Shown here: positions 1 to 6,561 of the stretch, piece after piece
Numbering within the stretch: the first letter of the stretch is position 1
How the letters are laid out: every line of letters begins with the position of its first letter
Assembly (NCBI GenBank): GCA_002345625.1
Contig: DDWE01000150.1
Coordinates: forward strand, 1 to 22,956
Direction of reading: 5' to 3'
Length of the DNA stretch: 22,956 bases
From: Desulfuromonadaceae bacterium UBA2294
GTDB taxonomy: Bacteria > Desulfobacterota > Desulfuromonadia > Desulfuromonadales > UBA2294
Translations under genes and position numbers: made by a program
Notes under the pieces: generated by a model
What the model was told of the DNA's origin: nothing
The model's input: the letters and a program-made list of their open reading frames with translations, nothing else
Databases searched by the model: none

Positions 1-2
1 AC

Positions 3-287
3 TCACAGATCGACCGCCTGACGCAACACCTTATCACGGATTTTCGGGTGCAGCGCCGCCGCCGTCACCACGTCAACCCGGGTGCCGAGGAGTTCCTGCA
101 GGTCCATCAGCAGACCTCCAAGCGCCAGTGCCGAGCGCCCACTTTCCAGATCGACCAGAAAATCGGCATCACTGTCCGGTCGCGCCGAGTCGTTCAACCG
201 GGAACCAAACAGGCGCACTCGACTCGCGCCACGCTGGGTGGCAAGAAGCTTGATCTGCTCGCGGTGCTGTTCGATCAGTCGATCCAT
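3..287 (-). CDS. MntA-type nucleotidyltransferase, likely antitoxin of a HepT/MntA module
   Basis: A 94-residue minimal nucleotidyltransferase. The signature GSx10DxD is complete: Gly28-Ser29, then Asp40 and Asp42, with a third acidic position at Asp72 in RVDVV. In the known HepT/MntA toxin-antitoxin systems this enzyme adds AMP to HepT, the HEPN RNase toxin, and so blocks it. The ATG at 285-287 has a GAGGA ribosome binding site five bases upstream. The TGA stop is at 3-5, only two bases from the window edge, so a downstream hepT on the same strand would lie just outside the window and cannot be seen. The domain call is secure. The antitoxin role is inferred from the family, because solitary MNT genes also occur. 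Confidence 0.85.
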   Translation of the reverse strand: MDRLIEQHREQIKLLATQRGASRVRLFGSRLNDSARPDSDADFLVDLESGRSALALGGLLMDLQELLGTRVDVVTAAALHPKIRDKVLRQAVDL

Positions 288-378
288 AAATCCTCGTCGA
301 GGTTAAGCGCTATGACTCTAACCTAGCGTTATTTCTCCTCTCGGTCAAGCAACTGCTTGGACGGGGGATAGGGGCCCA

Positions 379-420
379 TGAAAAGGGGACAGTGAAAAGG
401 GGACAGTGAAAAGGGGACAG
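379..420. repeat. Three tandem copies of a 14-bp GGGGACAG-type repeat
   Basis: The unit TGAAAAGGGGACAG occurs three times head to tail with no change, at 379-392, 393-406 and 407-420. The third copy also forms the left arm of the hairpin at 411-445. From memory, similar GGGGACAG motifs cluster around REP-associated tyrosine transposase genes in deltaproteobacteria. No transposase is visible here, so this would be an orphan copy. Confidence 0.85.
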
Positions 421-445
421 GCTACTTTTCGCAGCCTGTCCCCTT
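411..445 (-). terminator. Hairpin formed by GGGGACAGGCT inverted repeat; possible efflux operon terminator
   Basis: A 13-bp perfect inverted repeat has arms at 411-423 and 433-445 around a 9-nt loop. Read on the minus strand, the stem is followed by TTTTC, so it could end transcription of the efflux operon whose last gene stops at 561. It is also the end of the tandem repeat array, so it may simply be a REP-type palindrome that doubles as a terminator. The 450-560 stretch between it and the operon holds no gene. Confidence 0.5.
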
Positions 446-511
446 CATATTCAGTTATCGATTCAATTCCCTCATACCCCACTCCCAACTACATCAAATA
501 ATAACGCCGCA

Positions 512-540
512 AACTTAGCGTGTTTTAAGCAGTCGGTCAA
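512..540 (-). promoter_or_regulatory. Weak candidate sigma-70 promoter facing the MntA gene
   Basis: On the minus strand a -35 element TTGACC (535-540) is followed after 17 bp by TAAGTT (512-517). The -35 matches five of six bases but the -10 only three of six. It points toward the nucleotidyltransferase gene about 220 bp away, with the repeat array in between. This is tentative. Confidence 0.25.
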
Positions 541-560
541 GGGGATGAAATAGACTCGAC

Positions 561-752
561 CTATCCCTCTTTCGCCCCCAACTTCTTTAAAATAGTCATC
601 ATCAGACACCAGTTGGTAAACCCACTCTGGAACAGATTCAGCCCGACAAAGGCGGTGAACCAGAGCCAGTTGGGGTTGTGAAAGTGGGCCAGCGCCACGC
701 TGAGCAGGATGAAGAATCCGGCGACCAGGCGCAGGTAACGGTTAACGGTCAT
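561..752 (-). CDS. Small DUF2892 (YgaP-like) inner-membrane protein
   Basis: A 63-residue protein with two hydrophobic segments, about residues 8-22 and 28-45. It has the DUF2892 pattern: an N-terminal NRYLR, a central Gly-Leu-Asn-x-Phe-Gln-Ser-Gly-Phe, and a Cys after it (FTNWC). The function of DUF2892 alone is not established; in E. coli YgaP a similar membrane region follows a rhodanese domain, which is missing here. Its ATG lies inside the end of the RND pump gene with an 11-bp overlap, and a GGAG ribosome binding site is present, so it is probably translated with the pump as the last gene of the efflux operon. It might be an accessory subunit or an unrelated passenger. Confidence 0.8.
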   Translation of the reverse strand: MTVNRYLRLVAGFFILLSVALAHFHNPNWLWFTAFVGLNLFQSGFTNWCLMMTILKKLGAKEG

Positions 753-3700
753 GGTGAAAACTCCTTTCGTGACGGGCCGCGTCGCGGCCGTAGATGAGCC
801 AGTAAACGAGTGGGATCACCACCAGGGTAAAGGCGGTGGAAGCAAAGACGCCGAAGATGATCGACCAGGCCAGGCCTGAGAAGATCGGGTCGAGGGTGAT
901 GATCCAGTTGCCGAGTAACGCCGCCCCGGCGGTGAGGACGATGGGGCGCAAACGGACGGCGCCGCTTTCGATGATCGCCTCTTTCAGCGGCGTGCCGCGT
1001 TTTAAGGCCTGATGGATGAAATCGATAAGGATGATGGAGTTACGCACGACGATACCGGCCAGGGCGATCATGCCGATCATCGCCGTGGCGGTGAAAAAGA
1101 CCGGGGTATCGTAGCCGCCGACCGGGTGATCGAGAATCAGGTTCAGCCCCCAGAAACCGGGCATGATGCCGATCATGGTCAACGGGATCGCTGCCATGAT
1201 GATCAGCGGCATAACGAAGGAGCCGGTCTCAATCAGCAGCAGGATAAAGATGCCGATCATGGCGACCCCAAAGGCGATACCGAGATCACGGAAAACGTCG
1301 ATGGTGATCTGCCACTCGCCCTCGCCGCTCCAGACAGCGCGGGTGCCGGCCGGTAGCGGGTTCTCCTCGAAATGCTTACTGAGGTTGAGGACGGCGTTGA
1401 CCGGGCTCTTGCCGGCCATCTCGCCAAAGACGTAGACGACGCGCTGCAGGTTCTTGTGGTAGATGGTCGGCTCCAGAGTTTCGATCTCAAAACGACCGAG
1501 ATCGGCGAGACGGACGATCTTGCCGTTGGTGCCGCTGACCGACAACGCCTCAAGATCGGCCAGGGACGAGCGCGCTTCGCGCGGCAGTTGCAGTACGATG
1601 TACAGCGGATGGCGCTCGCTGGCGATGTGGACGGTGCCGACATTAGCTCCGCCGAGAGCGATGGCCAGAGTGTTGGCGATGGCGTCATTGGTCACCCCGG
1701 AGAGTGCCGCCTTGGTCCGGTCGGGGACAAAGTGAAAGCGATGCTGGGCGTACTCAACCGTATCGTCGACATCGACCACCCGGTCCTCTTTGCGCATGCG
1801 CTCGGCAACCAGCTTGGCCGCGGTGATCTGTTCAAAGTAGGAGACACCCGGTTCACCAAAGATCTCGGCGGTCAACGTGGCGATGACCGGCGGCCCCGGC
1901 GGCGATTCGACGATCTTCAGCAATGCACCATGCTGCGTGGCAATAGCGGTGAGATCATTGCGCAGGCGCAGGGTGATGGCATGGCTCTGCTGTGCCCGCT
2001 CCTCTTTAGGCACCAGATTGACGCGAATATCGCCGAGATTGGGCGACTGGCGCATATTGTAATGACGCACCATGCCGTTGAAGTCGATGGCACTGGCAGT
2101 ACCGGCATAAGTGCTGACATTGGTCACTTCGTTGACCGTCACCAGATAATTTTCCAGTGCCCGCAGGGTGCTGTCGGTCTGTTCCAGGGTTGACCCTTCC
2201 GGCAGGTCGACCACGAGCTGAAACTCGTTCTTGTTGTCAAACGGCAGCATCTTCATCGGCACCAGATTCAGCGCCGGCATCGCCATGGAGAGCAGTAACA
2301 GCAGCACGACACCGCCGACCAGCACCCACCCCTTGCGTGGTGAATCGATCAGTGGCTCCATGATCCGCCGGTAGATCCGGTAGGTGCGGGTCTTCTCGAG
2401 GACGAACTCCTCTTCCTGCTTGCCATATTCACCTTTGAGAACGTGGTAGCTCATCCACGGCGTCACGGTGAACGCCACCAAAAGCGACATGACCATGGTC
2501 AACGGCACGTTGATCGCCATCGGCCGCATATAAGGGCCCATCATGCCGGTGATAAACAACATCGGCAAAAAGGAGACAATGACCGCCAGTGTCGCCAGAA
2601 TCACCGGCGGTCGCACTTCATCAACGGCTGAAAGCACCGCGTCGCGCGGCGGTTCCTTCTTCATCTTGAAGTGGCGATAGATGTTCTCGACATCGACAAT
2701 CGGGTCGTCAACCAAAAGTCCCAGCGCCAGCACCAGAGCAAACAGGGTGACCCGGTTGATGGTGTAGCCGAACCAGAAATTGACCAGCAGGGTCAACGAA
2801 TAAATAATCGGGATGGAGACCGCGACAATCAACGCCTCGCGCCAGCCGAGAGCAAAGAAGACCAGAGCCAGCACAGTGACAATGGCGATAATCAGGTGGG
2901 TCATCAACTCGTTGACCTTATGGTCAGCGGTGGCACCGTAATTGCGGGTGACCTGCAGTTGGATATCGTCGGGGATGATGACACCGCGCATGGCATCGGC
3001 GGCGGCGATAACCTCGCGGGCGACATCGACCGCGTTGGTCCCTTTCTGTTTGGAGACGGCAATGTGTACGGCCTGATAGTCGCGCTCGGTGTCGCCGGCC
3101 GCCGACCCCTGACGAAAACGGGTGTAGGTGTTGCTCTCGGCCATGCCATCGGTAATAGTGGCAATGTCACGCAGATAAACCGGCGCATTCTGATAGACGC
3201 CGACCACCAGATCGGAGACCTCGCCTGGGGTGCGGAAGAAGCTGCCGCCACGCACCAGAAATTCGCTGTTGCCACGGTCGAAACTGCCGGCCGGCAGCTC
3301 GAGGTTGGCCCCTTGCAGCGCCTGGCGGATCTGCAACGGACCAAGCCCGCGCGCCGCAGCCGCCTGGGCATCAAGCTCGACCCGCACCTGACGAGGCCGG
3401 CCACCGATAACCTGGGTCAGGGAGGTATTCGACACCGACTGCAGGCGGTCAACCACTTCCTCCGCCACTCTGCGCAGGGCGTGGTCACTGAGTTTGTCGG
3501 TATAAAGGGTAAGATTGACAATCGGCACATCATCGACCTCGACCGGTTTCACCACCCAGCCGGTGACACCGGGGGGGACCATGTCGATGTTGGTCTGAAT
3601 CTTGTTGTGCAGCTTGACCAGAGAAGAAACCCGATCCTCGCCGACATAGAAACGCACCGTCACCACGGCCTGGTCGGCGCGGGACATGGAATAAACATAC

Positions 3701-3957
3701 TCGACACCGTCGACCTGCCAGAGCAGCTTCTCCAGCCGGGTCGAGACCTGCCTCTCTACCTCCTCGGCGCTGGCGCCCGGCATCTGCACATAGACGTCGG
3801 CAATCGGCACGACGATCTGCGGTTCTTCTTCGCGCGGCGTCAGCAGCAGCGCTGCAGCGCCGGCAAATATCGCCAGGATAATCAGGATGACCGAAAGGTT
3901 GCCGTCGAGAAAACGATCGACGATCCGGGTCGGCAGGGAGAGCTTTTTCTGCGCCAT
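742..3957 (-). CDS. RND-family efflux pump inner-membrane permease (AcrB/HAE type)
   Basis: The 1071-residue length is typical of RND permeases. There is an N-terminal membrane helix (about 21-40), a first large periplasmic loop from the PREEEPQI motif at about 41 to 345, then helices 2-6. The transmembrane-4 proton-relay pair is present as Asp417-Asp418 within LLVDDPIVDVENI. A second periplasmic loop spans about 560-890, followed by the last helix block. In the second half the position of the relay Lys of AcrB appears as Arg972 (VVRNSIILIDF), a variant seen in some RND clades. The pump uses proton entry to expel a substrate through the adaptor and the TolC-like channel. The substrate cannot be read from sequence; the aspartates argue for a drug- or lipid-type HAE pump, but this is not firm. 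The ATG follows the adaptor stop by 3 bp, with its ribosome binding site overlapping that stop. Confidence 0.95.
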   Translation of the reverse strand: MAQKKLSLPTRIVDRFLDGNLSVILIILAIFAGAAALLLTPREEEPQIVVPIADVYVQMPGASAEEVERQVSTRLEKLLWQVDGVEYVYSMSRADQAVVTVRFYVGEDRVSSLVKLHNKIQTNIDMVPPGVTGWVVKPVEVDDVPIVNLTLYTDKLSDHALRRVAEEVVDRLQSVSNTSLTQVIGGRPRQVRVELDAQAAAARGLGPLQIRQALQGANLELPAGSFDRGNSEFLVRGGSFFRTPGEVSDLVVGVYQNAPVYLRDIATITDGMAESNTYTRFRQGSAAGDTERDYQAVHIAVSKQKGTNAVDVAREVIAAADAMRGVIIPDDIQLQVTRNYGATADHKVNELMTHLIIAIVTVLALVFFALGWREALIVAVSIPIIYSLTLLVNFWFGYTINRVTLFALVLALGLLVDDPIVDVENIYRHFKMKKEPPRDAVLSAVDEVRPPVILATLAVIVSFLPMLFITGMMGPYMRPMAINVPLTMVMSLLVAFTVTPWMSYHVLKGEYGKQEEEFVLEKTRTYRIYRRIMEPLIDSPRKGWVLVGGVVLLLLLSMAMPALNLVPMKMLPFDNKNEFQLVVDLPEGSTLEQTDSTLRALENYLVTVNEVTNVSTYAGTASAIDFNGMVRHYNMRQSPNLGDIRVNLVPKEERAQQSHAITLRLRNDLTAIATQHGALLKIVESPPGPPVIATLTAEIFGEPGVSYFEQITAAKLVAERMRKEDRVVDVDDTVEYAQHRFHFVPDRTKAALSGVTNDAIANTLAIALGGANVGTVHIASERHPLYIVLQLPREARSSLADLEALSVSGTNGKIVRLADLGRFEIETLEPTIYHKNLQRVVYVFGEMAGKSPVNAVLNLSKHFEENPLPAGTRAVWSGEGEWQITIDVFRDLGIAFGVAMIGIFILLLIETGSFVMPLIIMAAIPLTMIGIMPGFWGLNLILDHPVGGYDTPVFFTATAMIGMIALAGIVVRNSIILIDFIHQALKRGTPLKEAIIESGAVRLRPIVLTAGAALLGNWIITLDPIFSGLAWSIIFGVFASTAFTLVVIPLVYWLIYGRDAARHERSFHHDR

Positions 3958-3960
3958 CGC

Positions 3961-5025
3961 CTACTCCTTCAGGCGGGCGCCGTTAACCGCCCGCTCCGTT
4001 CCGGCAACAACGTAGCGCTCACCCGGGTTGATGCCGGCCAGGATCTCGACCTGATCGCCATGCTGACGACCGAGTCGTACCAGACGGTAATGCAGAATAT
4101 TTTCAGCATCGACCGTATAAAGGCCATGCAGTTGGCCGCGATTGATGACGGCGGTGACCGGTACAAGCAGCGCCGGAACGTCCGGTTCGCCGACCAGCAC
4201 CCGGGCATAAAGACCGGCGGAGAGATCAGGATCGGCCGGCAGATCGATGGTAATCTGGAACGAGCGGCTGCGCGGATCGGTGGCCGGCAGGACTTCGGCG
4301 ACCGGAGCACTGTAGCGTTTGTCCAGAGCCGGGATTTCAACCGTCAGTAACAGACCGGGCTTGATCCTGCCTGCCCACGATTCGCTGATGTCGGCCCGCA
4401 CCTGGCGACGGCCGGCACGATCGAGAGAGAGGAGGGCCGCACCGGGCATCACCGTGCTCCCTTCGCGCACTTCCTGACGCACCACCCGCGCCTCGTAAGG
4501 GGCGGTGACCCTGGTGTGCGACAAGGCGGTGCGGGCAGCGGAGACTGTGGCTTCAGCCGAACGCAACTGCTGGCGCGCCATCTCCAGGTTGGCGCTGATC
4601 TGGTCCATCTCCTGCGGTGTGATGGCTTCTTTTTCGAACAGCTGCTGATAGCGGTTCCAGGTCTTTTTTGTCAACTGGAAGCGAGCCTCGGCCGATTGCC
4701 TCCCCCCTTCCGCTTCGGCCAGACGATCACCGGCGACGTTGTCCTCAATGGTCAACAACAGCTCCCCGGCCTTGACCGTGTCCCCTTCTTTGACCAGAAT
4801 GCGGCGCACGCGACCATCAATACGGGCGGTTAAAACGCCGCGATCGGCACTCTCGACCGTCCCGACGAACACCTCGGAACCGGCGAGCAGACTGGTTGCC
4901 ACGCTGGCCGTCGCCAAGCCGCTGATGGTGACCCGAGCCGTTTCACTGCGACCCGGTTCAATATCACCACTGCAGGCAGTCAGACCGCACGCCAGCAGTG
5001 TAGCCATAACGTAAAAACCCTTCAT
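3961..5025 (-). CDS. Efflux RND periplasmic adaptor (membrane fusion) lipoprotein
   Basis: 354 residues. A lipoprotein signal ends in a lipobox LTAC with Cys18 as the lipidation site, so the mature protein is anchored in the inner membrane facing the periplasm. The HlyD/AcrA layout follows: a first biotinyl-lipoyl half at about 62-95 (ARIDGRVRRILVKEGDTV), a coiled-coil hairpin at about 98-170 rich in Ala, Glu and Gln, a second lipoyl half at about 171-200 (VTAPYEARVV, VREGSTVMPG), then a beta-barrel and a membrane-proximal domain. It joins the RND pump to the outer-membrane channel. The start overlaps the stop of the upstream channel gene by 4 bp (ATGA), and its own stop is 3 bp before the pump gene, so expression of the three is coupled. 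Confidence 0.95.
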   Translation of the reverse strand: MKGFYVMATLLACGLTACSGDIEPGRSETARVTISGLATASVATSLLAGSEVFVGTVESADRGVLTARIDGRVRRILVKEGDTVKAGELLLTIEDNVAGDRLAEAEGGRQSAEARFQLTKKTWNRYQQLFEKEAITPQEMDQISANLEMARQQLRSAEATVSAARTALSHTRVTAPYEARVVRQEVREGSTVMPGAALLSLDRAGRRQVRADISESWAGRIKPGLLLTVEIPALDKRYSAPVAEVLPATDPRSRSFQITIDLPADPDLSAGLYARVLVGEPDVPALLVPVTAVINRGQLHGLYTVDAENILHYRLVRLGRQHGDQVEILAGINPGERYVVAGTERAVNGARLKE

Positions 5026-6395
5026 TGCGACACCTCATCGGCAAGTACTTTATTGAGAAAACGCCCGTTCTGAAACAGCTTCTGTCCCCGCGCCAGGACC
5101 AGTCCGACTTCAGCCTCAACCCGGTCGGCTCGGGCCCGATCGAGGGCCGCCTGCATTCCGAGCAGATCGGAGAGGTCGGTCAATCCGGAGGCAAAACGCT
5201 CACGCAGCAAATTGTGACTCTCCTCTGCCGCCGCCATGGCCCGCAAGGAGGTTTCGTACTGCAGCTGGGCCTCTTCGGCGCGCAGCTGCGCTTCCTGGCG
5301 TTGTAGTTCAACGCTGCGCGTCGCCTCGCGCAACGCCTGCTCAGCCGCCTGCGCCTGGTAGGTGGCCCCCTGCGCAACATGGTACTGGCTCAGTCCGGAG
5401 AACAGATCCCAGGTCAACGCACCATGAACCATCCAGCTGGTGCTATCGAAGCCCAAGGGCTGATCGGAGTCGTGGCTCGAATAACTGGCACCGACGCCAA
5501 CCCGTGGCAGCCAGATCGCCGCCGTGCCGGCGGACTGTTTGGCGCGGGCAGCGTCAGACTGCAGCCGTAATGCGTCGAGATCGGCCCGCGGCGCCGGGGA
5601 GATAACCTCATCAATAAACTGTTCGGGATCAAGGGGGCCGTCAATCTCGATCTCACTTTGCTCCAGCCCCATGGTGAGGGCCAGACGGCGCCGGGCGAGG
5701 ATCTGATCGTTGGTGGAGCGCAGATGCCGGCGCTGTGCCTCGGCCTGCTGAACGCGGGCACGCAGCACATCGGATTTGAGACCGACCCCGCTTTGCTGGC
5801 GCAGCTCGGCCAGACGCAGGATCTCGTCTGCTTCACTCAGGGAGCTCTGCGCCCAGGCACAGGCACCTTGAGCCCACTGCACCCCGAGATAAGCCTGAAA
5901 GACCGCAAACGCCGACTCCTCACGGCTCCAGCTCGCCTTCGACCGGGCAGCTTCCGCCTGACGACGGGCAGCCTGCGTCGTGTAGATCAGGTTGCTGTCG
6001 AATACCGTCTGCTGCAGCTGCAGACGGGTCTCGAAATCCTGGCGGACAGGGGGGTGGTTATAGGGATCGGCGGTCGGGCTGAGCACCAGCCGTTCCTGGT
6101 TGAGGGCAATAAACAGGCTGGTCCCCGGTTCATTGGAGCGTACGTAGTGCTCCTGCAGGGAGATCTGCGGCAAAAAGCGGCCGGAAGCAGCAGATGCGGC
6201 GGCAGTCGCGGCCAGCGCCTCAGCCTGTGCCTGCTGCAAAAACGGCCGGTGCGCCAGTGCAGAACGCACCGCCGTGTCGAGACTCACCGACTCGGCCGCA
6301 GCGACCGAAACCAGGAAAAACATCATCAACAGAGTCACTATCAGATACCAACGCAAACGCCACCTCCATCGCGACCAGACAGACTTCGGCAACAT
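5022..6395 (-). CDS. TolC-like outer-membrane efflux protein
   Basis: 457 residues from the ATG at 6393-6395. A hydrophobic signal segment (about 17-31) ends in VAAA before ESVSLDTAV, the usual start of an OEP/TolC mature chain. The rest consists of two related halves rich in long Ala/Gln/Glu/Arg helices, as in the TolC trimer that spans outer membrane and periplasm. First gene of the efflux operon. The start is uncertain: the ATG has no Shine-Dalgarno sequence and lies in a palindrome, while a TTG at 6354-6356 (residue 14) has GGAGG six bases upstream and gives a compact signal peptide beginning MRWYLIVTLL. I think TTG is the likelier start (5022-6356, 444 residues), but the longer frame is listed. 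Confidence 0.92.
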   Translation of the reverse strand: MLPKSVWSRWRWRLRWYLIVTLLMMFFLVSVAAAESVSLDTAVRSALAHRPFLQQAQAEALAATAAASAASGRFLPQISLQEHYVRSNEPGTSLFIALNQERLVLSPTADPYNHPPVRQDFETRLQLQQTVFDSNLIYTTQAARRQAEAARSKASWSREESAFAVFQAYLGVQWAQGACAWAQSSLSEADEILRLAELRQQSGVGLKSDVLRARVQQAEAQRRHLRSTNDQILARRRLALTMGLEQSEIEIDGPLDPEQFIDEVISPAPRADLDALRLQSDAARAKQSAGTAAIWLPRVGVGASYSSHDSDQPLGFDSTSWMVHGALTWDLFSGLSQYHVAQGATYQAQAAEQALREATRSVELQRQEAQLRAEEAQLQYETSLRAMAAAEESHNLLRERFASGLTDLSDLLGMQAALDRARADRVEAEVGLVLARGQKLFQNGRFLNKVLADEVSQ

Positions 6396-6412
6396 CCCGG
6401 AAGATGTTGCCG
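6387..6412. promoter_or_regulatory. 10-bp perfect palindrome at the start of the efflux operon
   Basis: Arms CGGCAACATC (6387-6396) and GATGTTGCCG (6403-6412) are perfect complements around a 6-bp centre. It sits downstream of the proposed -10 element and overlaps the outermost ATG of the TolC-like gene. The size and position fit a repressor operator of TetR type or a hairpin in the 5' leader. No regulator gene lies beside it. Role inferred. Confidence 0.5.
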
Positions 6413-6455
6413 TTACACGGTTAAAGATACTTCATAAGAGTGCTGACTGCAACTT

Positions 6456-6483
6456 AGTATAATATGAATATTCGAATGTTCAA
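6456..6483 (-). promoter_or_regulatory. Candidate sigma-70 promoter of the efflux operon
   Basis: On the minus strand TTGAAC (6478-6483) and TATACT (6456-6461) are separated by 16 bp. The -10 matches five of six consensus bases and the -35 four of six. It lies about 60 bp before the outer start and about 100 bp before the preferred TTG start of the TolC-like gene, in the most AT-rich part of this divergent region. Confidence 0.5.
6465..6482. promoter_or_regulatory. 18-bp near-perfect palindrome between -35 and -10, probable operator
   Basis: TGAATATTCGAATGTTCA pairs at eight of nine positions around its centre. It fills the spacer between the proposed -35 and -10 elements of the efflux operon, a position where a bound repressor would block RNA polymerase. 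The TGAA...TTCA edges recall ArsR/SmtB-type operators, but other repressor families use similar sites. No regulator is encoded nearby. Confidence 0.5.
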
Positions 6484-6505
6484 TACCTAATTATGGTCGT
6501 TTCGA

Positions 6506-6533
6506 TTGTTTTTCATCCCGGCAATGTCATAAT
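6506..6533 (+). promoter_or_regulatory. Candidate promoter of the repeat-protein gene
   Basis: TTGTTT (6506-6511) and CATAAT (6528-6533) with a 16-bp spacer, placed about 30 bp before the ribosome-bound start at 6562. The -10 is good (five of six) and the -35 weak (three of six). Confidence 0.35.
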
Positions 6534-6561
6534 CGTTGCGTACGCGTCAAAGGAGGCCGCC

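Noticed and set aside
379..420. Possible CRISPR array
   Set aside because: The repeats are 14 bp, directly adjacent without spacers, and only three; no cas genes.
2671..4350. A long open plus-strand frame opposite the RND pump and adaptor genes
   Set aside because: It is antisense to two well-supported genes, has no ribosome binding site and its product has a biased Asp/Gln/Arg composition with no domain; high GC content opens such frames.
5022..6395. Heavy-metal (CzcCBA) identity for the efflux operon
   Set aside because: The permease has no His/Asp/Glu-rich metal signature that I can see and the adaptor lacks metal-binding extensions; the substrate is left open.
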